DNA from: Endotrypanum monterogeii
Taxonomy: Eukaryota > Euglenozoa > Kinetoplastea > Trypanosomatida > Trypanosomatidae
Assembly (NCBI GenBank): GCA_000333855.2
Contig: CM007341.1
Location: 528,683-592,682, forward strand
Direction of reading: 5' to 3'
DNA length: 64,000 nt
This document shows, piece by piece, positions 1 to 9,779 of the stretch. Under the pieces are notes generated by a model that was given only the letters and a program-made list of their open reading frames with translations, made no database searches and was not told where the DNA came from. A program made the position numbers and the translations under genes. Every line of letters begins with the position of its first letter. Positions within the stretch are counted from its first letter, which is position 1.

Positions 1-633
1 GCGTGTCTGTGGTTGAGGGGCGGGGTCGGAGAAGAGGAGAGAAAGGGATCAACGGACACCTTCACCACCACCCCATGCACACTCACAGCTAGGACACAGC
101 TCCCCATTCTCAGCACCACTGTGGCACCACCCACGTTGATCACCGTAAAGCCCATCACAACAGTCAAGGAGACAGTACAGCACAGGAACAGAAAGAGGGA
201 GTGCGAATGGGAAACGAAGACAAATCTAAGCACACACGACACCGAGAACAACGACGAGCAAGTGGAAGAAAAAACGAGGCAAAAAAAAAAAAGAAAAAAG
301 AAAATGGTGTCACGCTTCTTCAAGGTATGAAAAAGAATAGCAGGATGGACAAACGATTCCCATACATCTCACCCGCTCCGTTCATCGGATACGCGCATGT
401 CGCTTCCGTTGCCTTTGTTTTTTTTTTGTTGTTGTTTGTTTGTTTGAACATCTCGACATCGTCAGCATCGAAAATAACAGTTATCGAAGACGATAAAAGC
501 GGGACACGGGGAGGGGGATCACCACATGTGCCTCTCTGTTGCCTGCACCCGCCCACCTACTCCATCATGACGGGAGAGGCCACTGTCACATCTTGTTAGG
601 GAGGTCTTTTTTTTTTTTTCAGTGGCTTTCTGC
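1..633. other. Intergenic / 3' UTR of V-ATPase H
   Basis: Downstream flank of the V-ATPase H gene. Contains A-rich (about 281-303) and T-rich (about 417-445 and 608-620) stretches. I see no credible gene on either strand; the short open frames overlap one another and have no family features. Confidence 0.6.
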
Positions 634-2085
634 TTAGGAGACCTGAATGTACTCCCAGCGCTGTACCATAATTTTTTGTGTGCACAACAACGCCTCCTTC
701 GCCACCTCTGGATTTGGGTGTGACATGAGCGACATAACTCGCTCCTTCACCCCGGTCATCGACGCGAGTGTGAGGAGATTTCGACCGGTAGGGTGGTAGC
801 GGATAATCTCACCCAAATCGTGGCAGCCGACAGCCAGCGTCACCTCGTCTTTTGATTCAGACAAGATTTTTCCAAGCGCCATGAGTACCTCGTAGCCATT
901 GTCCTCGACATTAACTGCCTTCTCCTTCCAAAACTTAGCGCTTGTGTGCACTGGTGTCCACTCGAGAACACCGCTCAGTACCTCCCCGCGGTACTGTGAA
1001 AAACTCGTGAGCACCTGCATGGATTTCTCGAGAGCGGCATTTAACTCTTCTAGCATGGTATTTATATCCTCGTCTCCAAACTTGCGGCGAGAGACCTGCG
1101 CAAGTGTTTGGATCATGCCGACACTCACCATCTCAGCCACCAGCGAAGGACCTTTCCTGAATGTACTCATCTGCTCCTGCGCCGCCGTGCCCTGGTGTAG
1201 ACGACCCAGTATGTGGATACTAGTGTCTACCCACTCCCCTGACGAGGGGTTGAGAAGCTGGATCATGTATCGCCGCTCCGCTTCCACCATATTCAGTAAC
1301 GTGAGAAGCGTGACTCGCATACACTTTTCTTTCTGCACCCTCTGCAGCACTCGATGCAGGTGAGGGATCATGCGTTCACGCACCAGCAGGACAATACCCT
1401 CGTATTCATAGGACAAGAGCCACGAAAACAGAAGCGTCTGGTAGATAACCTGAATGATGCCAGCAGAATCGCTCGACACGATATCCGTCAGAAGGCGTGG
1501 GATACACGAGATCATATTTTCCCGGAAGAAAAGCCAACGGAAGTCTTTTCGACGCGCAATCTGAACGCAGGCCTTCACTGTGAACTCAACGTCGGCCACC
1601 CGCAGCGCATCCGGGGAGAAGGTGGAACGAGCCAACTCAAAAAAGGTTGTGAAGGAGCTCTCATTGCCCTCGTATTTGCCGTAGCGGAGCGCGGTGGCGG
1701 CAAGGTAGATGGCGGGATTAGCGATACCAAGGGTCTCGTTGTGCATCGATGCAATGCTCAAGAGCAAGGGAGCGGGTCGACCACCAAAACGGTTCTCGAG
1801 ATCATCCCTGCTGAGCTGCGCGCCAATGGCATTGTTTGCGTGCACAAGGTCAGCGAAGAAACGCAAGGTGTACCCGAGAATGTGCTCGGTGTGTGTACCA
1901 GCACAAACACGAAAGAGTGCAATCGTTAGTGACTCCTCCTGGCCATGGACCAGAGATGTCACGAGCTCTTCATCCAAGCGATTGACGAAGAGCTGCTCCA
2001 GTAAGCGGATAGCATTGTCGTCGAGCAGCTGCAGCTGGCGGACAAGGCTCACTGTATCAGCAGCATCTGCGGAGAGTGTCGGCAT
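634..2085 (-). CDS. V-type H+-ATPase subunit H
   Basis: Encodes a 483-residue protein recognised as the regulatory H subunit (Vma13 family) of the vacuolar proton pump. In this family the subunit bridges the V1 catalytic sector and the stator stalk, and silences ATP hydrolysis in free V1. Most of the protein is a run of ARM/HEAT-like helices. The C-terminal domain (about residues 385-483) is the most conserved part: it opens with FWKEKAVN, continues with a GYEVLMALGKIL helix and contains HDLGEIIRYHPTGR. The length matches the usual 440-500 residues. The frame is open 22 codons further upstream, but only from a TTG, so the ATG at 2085 is taken as the start. It is the last gene transcribed in this window. 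Family assignment is confident; the regulatory role is inferred from homologues. Confidence 0.93.
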   Translation of the reverse strand: MPTLSADAADTVSLVRQLQLLDDNAIRLLEQLFVNRLDEELVTSLVHGQEESLTIALFRVCAGTHTEHILGYTLRFFADLVHANNAIGAQLSRDDLENRFGGRPAPLLLSIASMHNETLGIANPAIYLAATALRYGKYEGNESSFTTFFELARSTFSPDALRVADVEFTVKACVQIARRKDFRWLFFRENMISCIPRLLTDIVSSDSAGIIQVIYQTLLFSWLLSYEYEGIVLLVRERMIPHLHRVLQRVQKEKCMRVTLLTLLNMVEAERRYMIQLLNPSSGEWVDTSIHILGRLHQGTAAQEQMSTFRKGPSLVAEMVSVGMIQTLAQVSRRKFGDEDINTMLEELNAALEKSMQVLTSFSQYRGEVLSGVLEWTPVHTSAKFWKEKAVNVEDNGYEVLMALGKILSESKDEVTLAVGCHDLGEIIRYHPTGRNLLTLASMTGVKERVMSLMSHPNPEVAKEALLCTQKIMVQRWEYIQVS

Positions 2086-2240
2086 TTCCGCCTCTTTTTT
2101 TCGTTCCTTCGAATCTCCTTTACGGGAACTCTCCGTTGAATGACCAGTCAATTCGCAAGTGGACCAATCGCGAATGTTTCCCTAGCTGCACTTCGTGCGA
2201 CCCCCCCCCACACACCCGCGTTTGGAACGACAAAGCGAGT

Positions 2241-2279
2241 TGTGTATGTGTGTGTATGTGTGTGTGTGTGTGTGTGTGT
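2241..2279. repeat. (TG)n microsatellite
   Basis: Slightly interrupted TG dinucleotide run, in the predicted 5' UTR of V-ATPase H. Confidence 0.9.
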
Positions 2280-2341
2280 CTACGTGAGATCACCTGCTAT
2301 AAAAATAAGCTCTACGGCACCTTGCATCAAATCAGAGACGA

Positions 2342-2396
2342 ATATATAAATATAAATAAATATAAATATAAATATAAATATAAATATATATAAATA
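2342..2396. repeat. (TATAAA)n-like repeat
   Basis: About nine copies of a 6-bp AT-only unit with small variations, in the predicted V-ATPase H 5' UTR. Confidence 0.85.
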
Positions 2397-2412
2397 GATT
2401 TGGTTACGATAG

Positions 2413-2475
2413 CTGAAACGATGAAAGGGGGAAAAAAAGATGGATTTATTGAAGATGAAGAAATGAAAGGAAAAT
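2413..2475 (-). promoter_or_regulatory. Predicted trans-splice acceptor, V-ATPase H
   Basis: On the minus strand a pyrimidine-rich stretch (plus-strand A/G run at about 2420-2475) leads into CGTTTCAG, with the AG at 2414-2413. Use of this site gives a 5' UTR of about 327 nt. No better tract-plus-AG lies between it and the start codon. The 5' UTR would then contain the TG and TATAAA repeats at 2241-2396. Confidence 0.45.
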
Positions 2476-2597
2476 GAAACGACGTGAGAGGGCGACGGAG
2501 GGACGAGGCGCTGGTGACCAACGCAGTTCACACCAGAAAGATGCGCAGCTGTCAACCGCATCAGACGGTGGTACACAGTAGCTCTTCCAGTTCATTG

Positions 2598-2599
<2 letters not shown>

Positions 2600-2641
<42 letters not shown>
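2600..2641. repeat. (CA)21 microsatellite
   Basis: Uninterrupted CA/AC dinucleotide run of 42 bp. Confidence 0.95.
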
Positions 2642-2643
<2 letters not shown>

Positions 2644-3075
2644 CGTGCATGCTCCCTGCCACGTATAGGTCTGCAAGGTGTGTAAGGGGGTTACCATGGC
2701 TGTCCTCGGCACGTTTCGGAATATATGATTTGTGTATATTTCTTCACCACGGGGTGCAGCGTTCGAGAGCCATGAGGCTTTGTAAAAGGGGGAGGAGAGA
2801 GAGAGACCCCTCAGGATTAAAATGTGGCGAGGTGCGAGGGGATGGGTTGTGTAGACGTAAAACAAACGCGCGAGGCAGAAGAGAAAAACAGCTACGGAAG
2901 AGAGACCAAACCAAATACAATTTTGGTTGAGGAGAGAAAGGGGAGGGGAATTGGAGGCAGGGACAGAGCCGACATGAGGACAACAAGCGCGGACGCGTAG
3001 ATACACACAACACACCAAAAAAAAAAAAAACGTAAAGAAGAAAAATATAGAAAAAAACAAAATAGTAGTAAAAAA

Positions 3076-3080
<5 letters not shown>

Positions 3081-3108
<28 letters not shown>
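3081..3108. repeat. (AT)14 microsatellite
   Basis: Uninterrupted AT run of 28 bp in intergenic sequence. Confidence 0.95.
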
Positions 3109-3114
<6 letters not shown>

Positions 3115-3621
3115 GCACAGCCAATGAAAGAGGTGTTGGTGTGACTGTGACTAGGCGCGTGCGGGCGTGCGGGCGTGCGTTGCACTCTCTAAAGGGTTTG
3201 CCTGTGGAAAGGGGAAAATGGGTAGAAGGAGATGAGCGGAAGGGAAAAAAAAGAGTCGGAGTCATCAGATTTGAAACGGAAAAAAAAACAAAAAAATATA
3301 TATTTATATATACATTAAAATATAAAAACTAGAGAATCGAGGGGCGTACGGGGGAATATTTTTCCCTTTTTTTTTTACTTTGGGAGATATAGCGGAGAAG
3401 TAAGCGAAGAACAAAAGGAGGAGGCAAGGAGAGTGCCCCGAAGCAGAAGAGCTGACGTGACTCGGTACAAGGGAAATTAAAAACGCGTACATCTCGTCAC
3501 AAAAGCGATACGACCTTCTGCTAGTCATCTACTAGACCCTCTCGATGTACAGGCTTCTCTAAGTGACAGCATACAGGAGCAAGGGGAGAAGCGGGGAAAG
3601 GAAGTTGATAGGTGTTCTCTC

Positions 3622-6600
3622 TTAGTGCCACGGTGATTTTCGATGTTCTATCGCCCGCGTGTTGGCCTCACGCAACCGCTCCATTGCTGCAAAGAGCTCC
3701 TCTGACGTGTTCTCGCCCTCTTCATTTTTGCCACCGCGTGCATCCTCACTGCATCCGGAGCGACTACGGATGGGAGTGCCGCGGGCCCCGCGCCGGGCAC
3801 GCTGGGGCGTGGGAATGCCGCCGCAGTTGCCGCCGCCACCGACAGCCACGTTTACAGGGCGCGGTGGAAGACACAACGGTCCTTTCGGCACGACAATCTG
3901 GCGTGGGATACGCGATCGATCGCTGCAAACTGTTTCCACTTCGTCCAGAGAAAACTCGTCAGCCGACCACCGGCGTGGCTCTCGGGACGCCAAGGCAGGA
4001 GGCCGCCTCGTCTTTGCTTCCCCCTTCTCACCCACCTCCCTCACCGCCTCGCCGGTCATCACGGCGCCGTAGCCACCGTCACCACCACCGCTCACCCTTT
4101 CAGCTTTGCCAGAGCAATAGGTCGCTGTGAAAGTGTTGCGTACCGATCCAACTTTTGGTACGACTTCTGTTGGCGACAGCGCCATCCTTTCCATGGATTC
4201 GGGCTTTGCGGTGCTGCGCCCTGGCCGCACCGTGGACATGGAGGCGCATGTCTGCATCTCACAAAGATGGAGTTCGTCATCGCCAGTGGCCTCCCACCGC
4301 CGAGCCATGTGAAGATTGAGATGGAATGCATCAGCACCCTGTCCCCTATCATCGCCTGCAGAGCTGTTCTTCACTGAGCTGTCGATCTTCTCTCCTGACG
4401 CTTGATCTACAGCGCGCCCGGAGGGCTCACAATCCGCTGCCTCTGGAGCAGCACTGGAGACACCGCCTGCCCTCTCGTCAGAGGCCCCAACACCTGATCT
4501 CTGCACCTCTTTCTGAGTCGCTGCCTCCGCATCTCTTTCTACAGATGGCACTTGAGGAAGGAGCATGTTCCGCCTCAAATTTTCTGCGGTCAGCGCCACA
4601 GTTTTCGGAAGGGACCCGCTTGCAGGGGCCGGGAGAGCAGAAACTTTGCCTTTCGTGGCATCATTACCGGCACCAGAACCAGGGGTGCGTCTACTTGAAC
4701 AGCCTTTCTGCGGAGACACACTTCGTGTGGCGCCAGTGGCACGAGCGCGTGGGGGAACAAGTGCCCGTTGCGGTGAAATGGTCTGTAGAGAGTGAGGGTG
4801 TGGCCGAGACTTGCGCTGTGCGCATGTTGCCGTGGATGCGGTCGGGTTTTTGGGGGCTGACGCTAAGCGCCCAAACACGTTGGGGCGCTTCTCTTGCGCC
4901 AAGACTTGCGCTGTCATGGTCGACCCAGATGCCCACGCTGCGCTCTCTGCTGGATCGGTATACGCCTCTGGATGTTCGCCTGTCGGCTCCGACTCATTGC
5001 TGGTATTTGGCACAGCACCGCCATCAGCACCAGTCACGCAAGTGGAGTCACCCCCGTTACCGGGCATCGTTGGGTAATCACAGAACAATTCGATCTTGAC
5101 CTTTCCACATCCGTGCGGGGCCAGCTCACTCAGCATCATGTCCCAATCCTGCTGATCCAAGAGAGAGATGAAGTCACCTTCGGGGTCCTCGTAGCGGATG
5201 CGCAGCCGGCGCTCGCACGCCACGGACGACGACGACGACGACTGCTGCTCCTGCTGAACAAGGCAGAGGTCATGAATTTGCTGATAGACAACACAGAAAT
5301 CTGTTTTTGCCGCGTCAGATATTGGTAACATGCGCGTCTGAGCATCGAAGTGGATCTTGAGCCGCAGAGTGTCGAGCCGACGCAACTGCGCACGGGCTTC
5401 CTCGATGAGCGCCCCACTTACACCCGACTCCTCCGCTTGCTGGATACAGCGGCGCAGCTCTTCCGCATTCAGAGCGTTAGCCGTGCTCCGCGCAGGCGAC
5501 GAGGTGTCGTCAACCGAGCACGTCGATGTAGTTCCACCAAGTGATGCTACCAATCGCGGGATGTACGCGTTAGAGCCATCGTCACTGAGTCGCAGGGTGT
5601 CGGCCGGCGATGCAGCGTCACGGGTGGGTCGACGGGGCGTGCTCTGTGGAGAAGAGGAATGGGCGCAGGTGGGCTTCGTCCTCTGCCCGCCGACAGAAGG
5701 AACGACAAGTGCTCGCTCCAGCTCCCGCTGCGCCTGGCCCTGGATGTAGTGTACCGCGAAGGCCTCACAAAGCTCCTTGTATGCTGCTCTAAGGTCACAT
5801 GACCATGGGCCGCTAGGTGAGTGCGCGATGTAGAGAGTATGGACGTCGAAGAAAGCCGGGAACTCGTCGCCGATCCATCGAACCGAGGCAGCAGACGTGC
5901 CGACGCTGCCCGAGGTCGCTGAGAGGCAGTCGCTTACTGCAACGTCTCCATGCGACGTGCTCAATCCGCTCATTCTCTCGGGAAGGCATAAACTGCGCTG
6001 ACGCTGCCGATACGCATCCAAGGCAGCTCGACCAACAGCGCGGGCCGTCAACGCCGCCCTCGCGTCCTTCGCGAGCCTCCAAAATAGCAAAAGCTCGTTG
6101 GCCCGAGTGATGTGCTCAAGCTCGGTCACCATCTCCGCCGCAGGGTCCTGCAGTGTGGCCTTGATAGCACAGTGAAGCACGTCTGCCATCTGAAGACGCG
6201 TGAAGAGCTCCTCCGCACGATTGACAAGTGCAGTGTCCTCCACGTCACAGCTGACAGTCGAAGAGGTCGTGTCTTCTCCACTCCCACGTGTCCTACGCAC
6301 CGCAGCGAAGGCCTGGGCAGCTTTGAGAGCTTTTGAGAGCTTCACTGCACTCAGTGTTCCGTTAGAGGCCTCGGGGCTTTCCAGCACTGCGCGTAGCTCA
6401 TCCATGACAGCTTGCTTCAAGACGAACATGTTGGCAATCTCCTTGAGAGGCTGTTCTACTTGCGCCTGCTGCAGCTCACTCATCGTTTCCCCACGGCGCA
6501 AGATCTCTCGTAAACCGTCGATCTGCAGCGCCTCCTGCCGCGAACGGCGAACCGCTCCGTCGACGTCGCCATTCCTTGCTGCTCTGTGTGCGTCGAGGAC

Positions 6601-8421
6601 AAGCTTGCGCCACTGCCGCATCGCTGGCAGCCACCTCTCCACAAGCCATGAAAAAAACGGACTGGCCAACACCATTGTGCGGGGGTCCACAAGCTGCTTC
6701 CTCACTAAGGACGGCGACGCCTGTGCATCTGCATGGTCTGCCCTATCGAAAGAATTATTGTCAATGCACTCGGGGGCTACCTGAGACTCGGCTTCGACAT
6801 TTCTTCTGAAGCTGTCCCACACCTCTTCAACCTGATCAAGGTCGTGGCGCTCAGCCAAGTCACGCAGAACTACCATCTCGTGCATCATGCGCACCATGAA
6901 GCGCACTAGACGGTGCATCGCACGAAACATGTATCGCCGCTCTGCCAACCCTTCACGAACAAGCAGCGACTCGTCCAGGGAGAGCTGGCGCTCCACACCG
7001 TCAACGAGGCGCAACAGCTCCGCACTGTGTTCTACAGCGTCACGCTCGAGAAGCAGCATATCCACATCATTGCTCAGCTGCACGTACTCGAGTCTCGTGA
7101 AGGCGCTGAGAAGTCTGCCTGCAGCCAGGTGAAGGGCGGGGAGGAGAGCGATGGAACCGTTTTTGTTGTGTGCGTGCGGGATGGGTTCGGGTGAGTCATC
7201 CTCGTCTCTCTCCGACTCTTCTTGAGAATCGGCGGTCCCCACACGGCGCCGACAAGGCACAACCGAAGCGCGGAACCCTTCAGTAGATGTTGGTGGCGCC
7301 GCGCACCGTCGACGCTCGCTCAGTGCAGTCATCACCTCCGCCACGTAATCGAGAACCGATCTCGTTTGGACTAGTTCATACCGAGAGGTGGACTCTGCAT
7401 CTGGCGAGCGTGTGCGTCGCGACGGGGTCAGCGTCGGGGCAACCGCCCTGCAGCTTCCCGAAGCTTCGACGACAGCGTTGGTCAGCGGTTGTGACGACGG
7501 TGGCATCTTGCGCTTCACGACGAGCCCTGACCGTGCCTTTGTGTTGGCAGAACTACTGCTCGCAGATACTGCGTTTGCACGCCGCCCCGCACCGGACGCC
7601 GTCGTCGCGGAGGCTGCATGTTGCCGTGGTGCTGAGGAGGCACTGGATTGAGGAGCGGAGCGCTGATGTGGGTAACCAGAAGGGGTGCGTCTGAGCCCGG
7701 AGGACGTAGTGTGGGCGTCTGAGGTGGCCGTGCGGGAGACGGCGTTGGCCGGGCGGTGCTTTTTTTCCGCAGTTGACGAGGCCTTTGGCAGGGACTGCGG
7801 TGAGGAAGCCAGCACCTCATCGATGCGGCTACGGTGCAATCTAGCTGGGGTGCCGACGCTTTTTTTTTCACTGCCGGCAGTGGAGCACTGCACAGGCTCA
7901 GCATTCTTCCTATACAGATCGGATGAGAAGGATGTTGCTGGGTCCGATGGATCGACATGCAGTGGCAAATGAAGAAGTGAAGAAGGGCTGTTCGAAGCCA
8001 CCCTTTTACCTACGAGGTCCTCTTGCGATGCATTATCCATCTCGAGAGAGGTGAGCCTGGCATGAGACACCTGAGACAATGATGGTGGTGTGAGAGGGCT
8101 CACAGACGTTTCGGCTGCGTCGCTGTTGTGGTGCAAGGAAAGGTGGAGCGGAATTCCCCCACTTATCTGGAGCGGAGCGGAGGATTGCGAAGAAGAGTCG
8201 GCTCCGCGCACTACCTCGACAGCGTTAGAGTCGAACTGTTTCAGTGGCTCCTGAGAAGGCTTTGACGACTGTTCGTGCCTCGCTTTGTGGCTCTCGAAGC
8301 TGGTGCGGCCGTATCGCTTGACGTAGTTTCCGTCGCTGCGGTGGCGGGTCTTGTTTGCGCCGAGTGCAGGCGCCGGCGTCACTGTAGCGCCGCTTCCAGG
8401 TGTATTTGCCGCCGGCCTCAT
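3622..8421 (-). CDS. Large PB1-domain protein, function unknown
   Basis: Predicted 1599-residue protein, mostly Ser/Ala/Arg-rich low complexity with helical segments in the middle (about residues 430-700). The only recognisable fold is a PB1 domain at about residues 1017-1112: a first strand LRLKIHF, then an acidic OPCA-like motif IRYEDPEGDFISLLDQQDWD, ending in VKIELFC. PB1 domains mediate head-to-tail pairing with other PB1 proteins, so a scaffold role is likely but unproven. A helical Glu/Arg-rich segment precedes the domain. The start is set at the ATG at 8421. The frame is open to 8496, but from a GTG and through a polypyrimidine tract followed by CAG at 8437, so the extra 25 codons would be removed by trans-splicing. 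No partner PB1 gene was seen nearby. Confidence 0.85.
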   Translation of the reverse strand: MRPAANTPGSGATVTPAPALGANKTRHRSDGNYVKRYGRTSFESHKARHEQSSKPSQEPLKQFDSNAVEVVRGADSSSQSSAPLQISGGIPLHLSLHHNSDAAETSVSPLTPPSLSQVSHARLTSLEMDNASQEDLVGKRVASNSPSSLLHLPLHVDPSDPATSFSSDLYRKNAEPVQCSTAGSEKKSVGTPARLHRSRIDEVLASSPQSLPKASSTAEKKHRPANAVSRTATSDAHTTSSGLRRTPSGYPHQRSAPQSSASSAPRQHAASATTASGAGRRANAVSASSSSANTKARSGLVVKRKMPPSSQPLTNAVVEASGSCRAVAPTLTPSRRTRSPDAESTSRYELVQTRSVLDYVAEVMTALSERRRCAAPPTSTEGFRASVVPCRRRVGTADSQEESERDEDDSPEPIPHAHNKNGSIALLPALHLAAGRLLSAFTRLEYVQLSNDVDMLLLERDAVEHSAELLRLVDGVERQLSLDESLLVREGLAERRYMFRAMHRLVRFMVRMMHEMVVLRDLAERHDLDQVEEVWDSFRRNVEAESQVAPECIDNNSFDRADHADAQASPSLVRKQLVDPRTMVLASPFFSWLVERWLPAMRQWRKLVLDAHRAARNGDVDGAVRRSRQEALQIDGLREILRRGETMSELQQAQVEQPLKEIANMFVLKQAVMDELRAVLESPEASNGTLSAVKLSKALKAAQAFAAVRRTRGSGEDTTSSTVSCDVEDTALVNRAEELFTRLQMADVLHCAIKATLQDPAAEMVTELEHITRANELLLFWRLAKDARAALTARAVGRAALDAYRQRQRSLCLPERMSGLSTSHGDVAVSDCLSATSGSVGTSAASVRWIGDEFPAFFDVHTLYIAHSPSGPWSCDLRAAYKELCEAFAVHYIQGQAQRELERALVVPSVGGQRTKPTCAHSSSPQSTPRRPTRDAASPADTLRLSDDGSNAYIPRLVASLGGTTSTCSVDDTSSPARSTANALNAEELRRCIQQAEESGVSGALIEEARAQLRRLDTLRLKIHFDAQTRMLPISDAAKTDFCVVYQQIHDLCLVQQEQQSSSSSSVACERRLRIRYEDPEGDFISLLDQQDWDMMLSELAPHGCGKVKIELFCDYPTMPGNGGDSTCVTGADGGAVPNTSNESEPTGEHPEAYTDPAESAAWASGSTMTAQVLAQEKRPNVFGRLASAPKNPTASTATCAQRKSRPHPHSLQTISPQRALVPPRARATGATRSVSPQKGCSSRRTPGSGAGNDATKGKVSALPAPASGSLPKTVALTAENLRRNMLLPQVPSVERDAEAATQKEVQRSGVGASDERAGGVSSAAPEAADCEPSGRAVDQASGEKIDSSVKNSSAGDDRGQGADAFHLNLHMARRWEATGDDELHLCEMQTCASMSTVRPGRSTAKPESMERMALSPTEVVPKVGSVRNTFTATYCSGKAERVSGGGDGGYGAVMTGEAVREVGEKGEAKTRRPPALASREPRRWSADEFSLDEVETVCSDRSRIPRQIVVPKGPLCLPPRPVNVAVGGGGNCGGIPTPQRARRGARGTPIRSRSGCSEDARGGKNEEGENTSEELFAAMERLREANTRAIEHRKSPWH

Positions 8422-8436
8422 GAGACCAACAGTGCA

Positions 8437-8472
8437 CTGCAGAGGATGGAGGGTAGGGAGGCAGAAACAAAA
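8437..8472 (-). promoter_or_regulatory. Trans-splice acceptor deciding the PB1-gene start
   Basis: The sense strand reads a pyrimidine-rich tract ending CTCTGCAG, with the AG at 8438-8437, 15 nt before the ATG at 8421. This is among the clearest acceptors in the window and excludes the longer open frame. Confidence 0.75.
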
Positions 8473-9302
8473 GATAATTGCCTGCAGTGGTGTCACCTAT
8501 GTGATTCCAGGGGAGTGGCCAAGAGCAGAATGGGAGGGGTAGTTTATATATGAATGAATATATATATATATATATATATTAGTATATACAAATATAGTCT
8601 CTAGGCGAATTCGAGTTTTTTTTTTTCAAAGGAACGAAGCGATGTACATATAACAGTACAATATCTATTTGAAAATTATTGCAACCATCAAAATAAAAAG
8701 AAGAGAAGAAGATGATGAGAGAATGGTCAGTGTCTACCGCGGCGCGTGTATTAAGCAACGCGCATAAGCACACACACAGATACACCGGGAAGGCACTCGC
8801 AGACGCACAGAGGATGAGATCAAGCGAAGGATACCGAAAGAGACACCCATGTATACACATAGCTTTGAAGAACTCAAACGGTCAAGTCCCCTTTTATGAA
8901 GAAAGTTATTTGTCAAGGCCGCAAGTGACTCCGCGTTGGTGGGTTACGTTGTGGGATGAGGCATGCACATCGTGACGGTACCGCGCCGATAATAAAAGTG
9001 AAAAAGACTCACCCACACACAGAGCGAAGGGAGGAGGGGAAATGGAGGAAAAAAGTGGTAAGATATTAAAAAAAAAACGCAACAATATATAGTGCAAGGA
9101 TAGATCGCCGCAAAGGAGAGAGATCAAAGAAAGGGAGAGAAGGAGAGGGAAAAAAAAAGGGCAGTCAGTTGGAGAAGATGGAAAGCATGTATTGCCCCTG
9201 AGCAGAAAACGACGGTGAGCGGCTTATTTACCTCATCACCTCATCGTGACTGATATGACGGGGGGGGGGGGGGAATAGGTGTACCTAACTGTGCATTCGT
9301 CA

Positions 9303-9569
9303 TTACTTTCCCCCTCTTCCTCGTTCCAACAACGTGGCGCACAAGTAGGATATGTGGGCCTTGCGCTTACTACTGCCCCACACAGCTCCCCAAGACAGAA
9401 TTCGTAAGATGGCGGAGAGAGAGAGAGGGGAAAGCAGTTCGGGAAGTGCGGCTGCAAACATCAGTCTTTGCCACGGAGCTGTTTTTCTAACAAGTTGATA
9501 TCTTTCTGTTGAGTTACCTCGAAATACTTCCAGAGCGACTCGCCACAACGCATTCATCATCACAGGCAT
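9303..9569 (-). CDS. Doubtful small reading frame, 88 aa
   Basis: An ATG-initiated 88-codon frame, MPVMMNALWR to LLERGRGGK. It sits behind a strong polypyrimidine tract (9655-9685) and an AG at 9601-9600, so a spliced transcript could start just 30 nt before it. A second in-frame ATG at 9560 would give 85 residues. Against it: third codon positions in the first 30 codons are AT-rich, unlike the confident genes here, and I recognise no family. The N-terminal ALWRVALEVFRGN looks more protein-like than the tail, so a frameshifted or decaying gene is also possible. It may equally be 3' UTR of the gene at 10287-11474. Confidence 0.25.
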   Translation of the reverse strand: MPVMMNALWRVALEVFRGNSTERYQLVRKTAPWQRLMFAAALPELLSPLSLSAILRILSWGAVWGSSKRKAHISYLCATLLERGRGGK

Positions 9570-9654
9570 GGTACAAGGTCCACCGCGCGTCTCCGTCGCC
9601 TTGCGTAGCAAGAGCGTAGGTGTGTACGCAGGTGTACATGAGTGTGCGCGTGTT

Positions 9655-9685
9655 GGGGGGAAGCGAGAGAGAGAAAAAAGAGGGG
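9655..9685 (-). promoter_or_regulatory. Orphan polypyrimidine tract
   Basis: The minus strand carries a long run of C/T here, with an AG at 9601-9600 as the next downstream acceptor candidate. No confident gene follows within 1.1 kb. Confidence 0.4.
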
Positions 9686-9741
9686 TTGCTACTAAGAACA
9701 AGTTTGCACTACCGGCTAGTGGCACCGAGTAGTGTGTGAGT

Positions 9742-9779
9742 CTTTCTATATATGTATACAGATATACATATATAGAAAG
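9742..9779. repeat. Perfect 17-bp inverted repeat, 4-nt loop
   Basis: Arms 9742-9758 (CTTTCTATATATGTATA) and 9763-9779 are exact reverse complements around the loop CAGA. Either strand could fold into a stable hairpin. Confidence 0.9.

Larger units (their letters stand above)
2152..3621. other. Repeat-rich intergenic region
   Basis: Between the PB1-domain gene (upstream) and V-ATPase H. Contains a TG tract (2241-2279), a TATAAA-type repeat (2342-2396), a 42-bp CA tract (2600-2641), a 28-bp TA tract (3081-3108) and A-rich runs near 3280-3300. Open frames here are made of repeat translations and are not credible genes. Confidence 0.6.

Noticed and set aside
899..1929. Plus-strand open frames antisense to V-ATPase H
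   Set aside because: Shadows of a confident gene; every confident gene in the window is on the minus strand.
4326..5099. 257-codon plus-strand frame inside the PB1 gene
   Set aside because: Antisense shadow created by the high-GC coding strand; no family signal.
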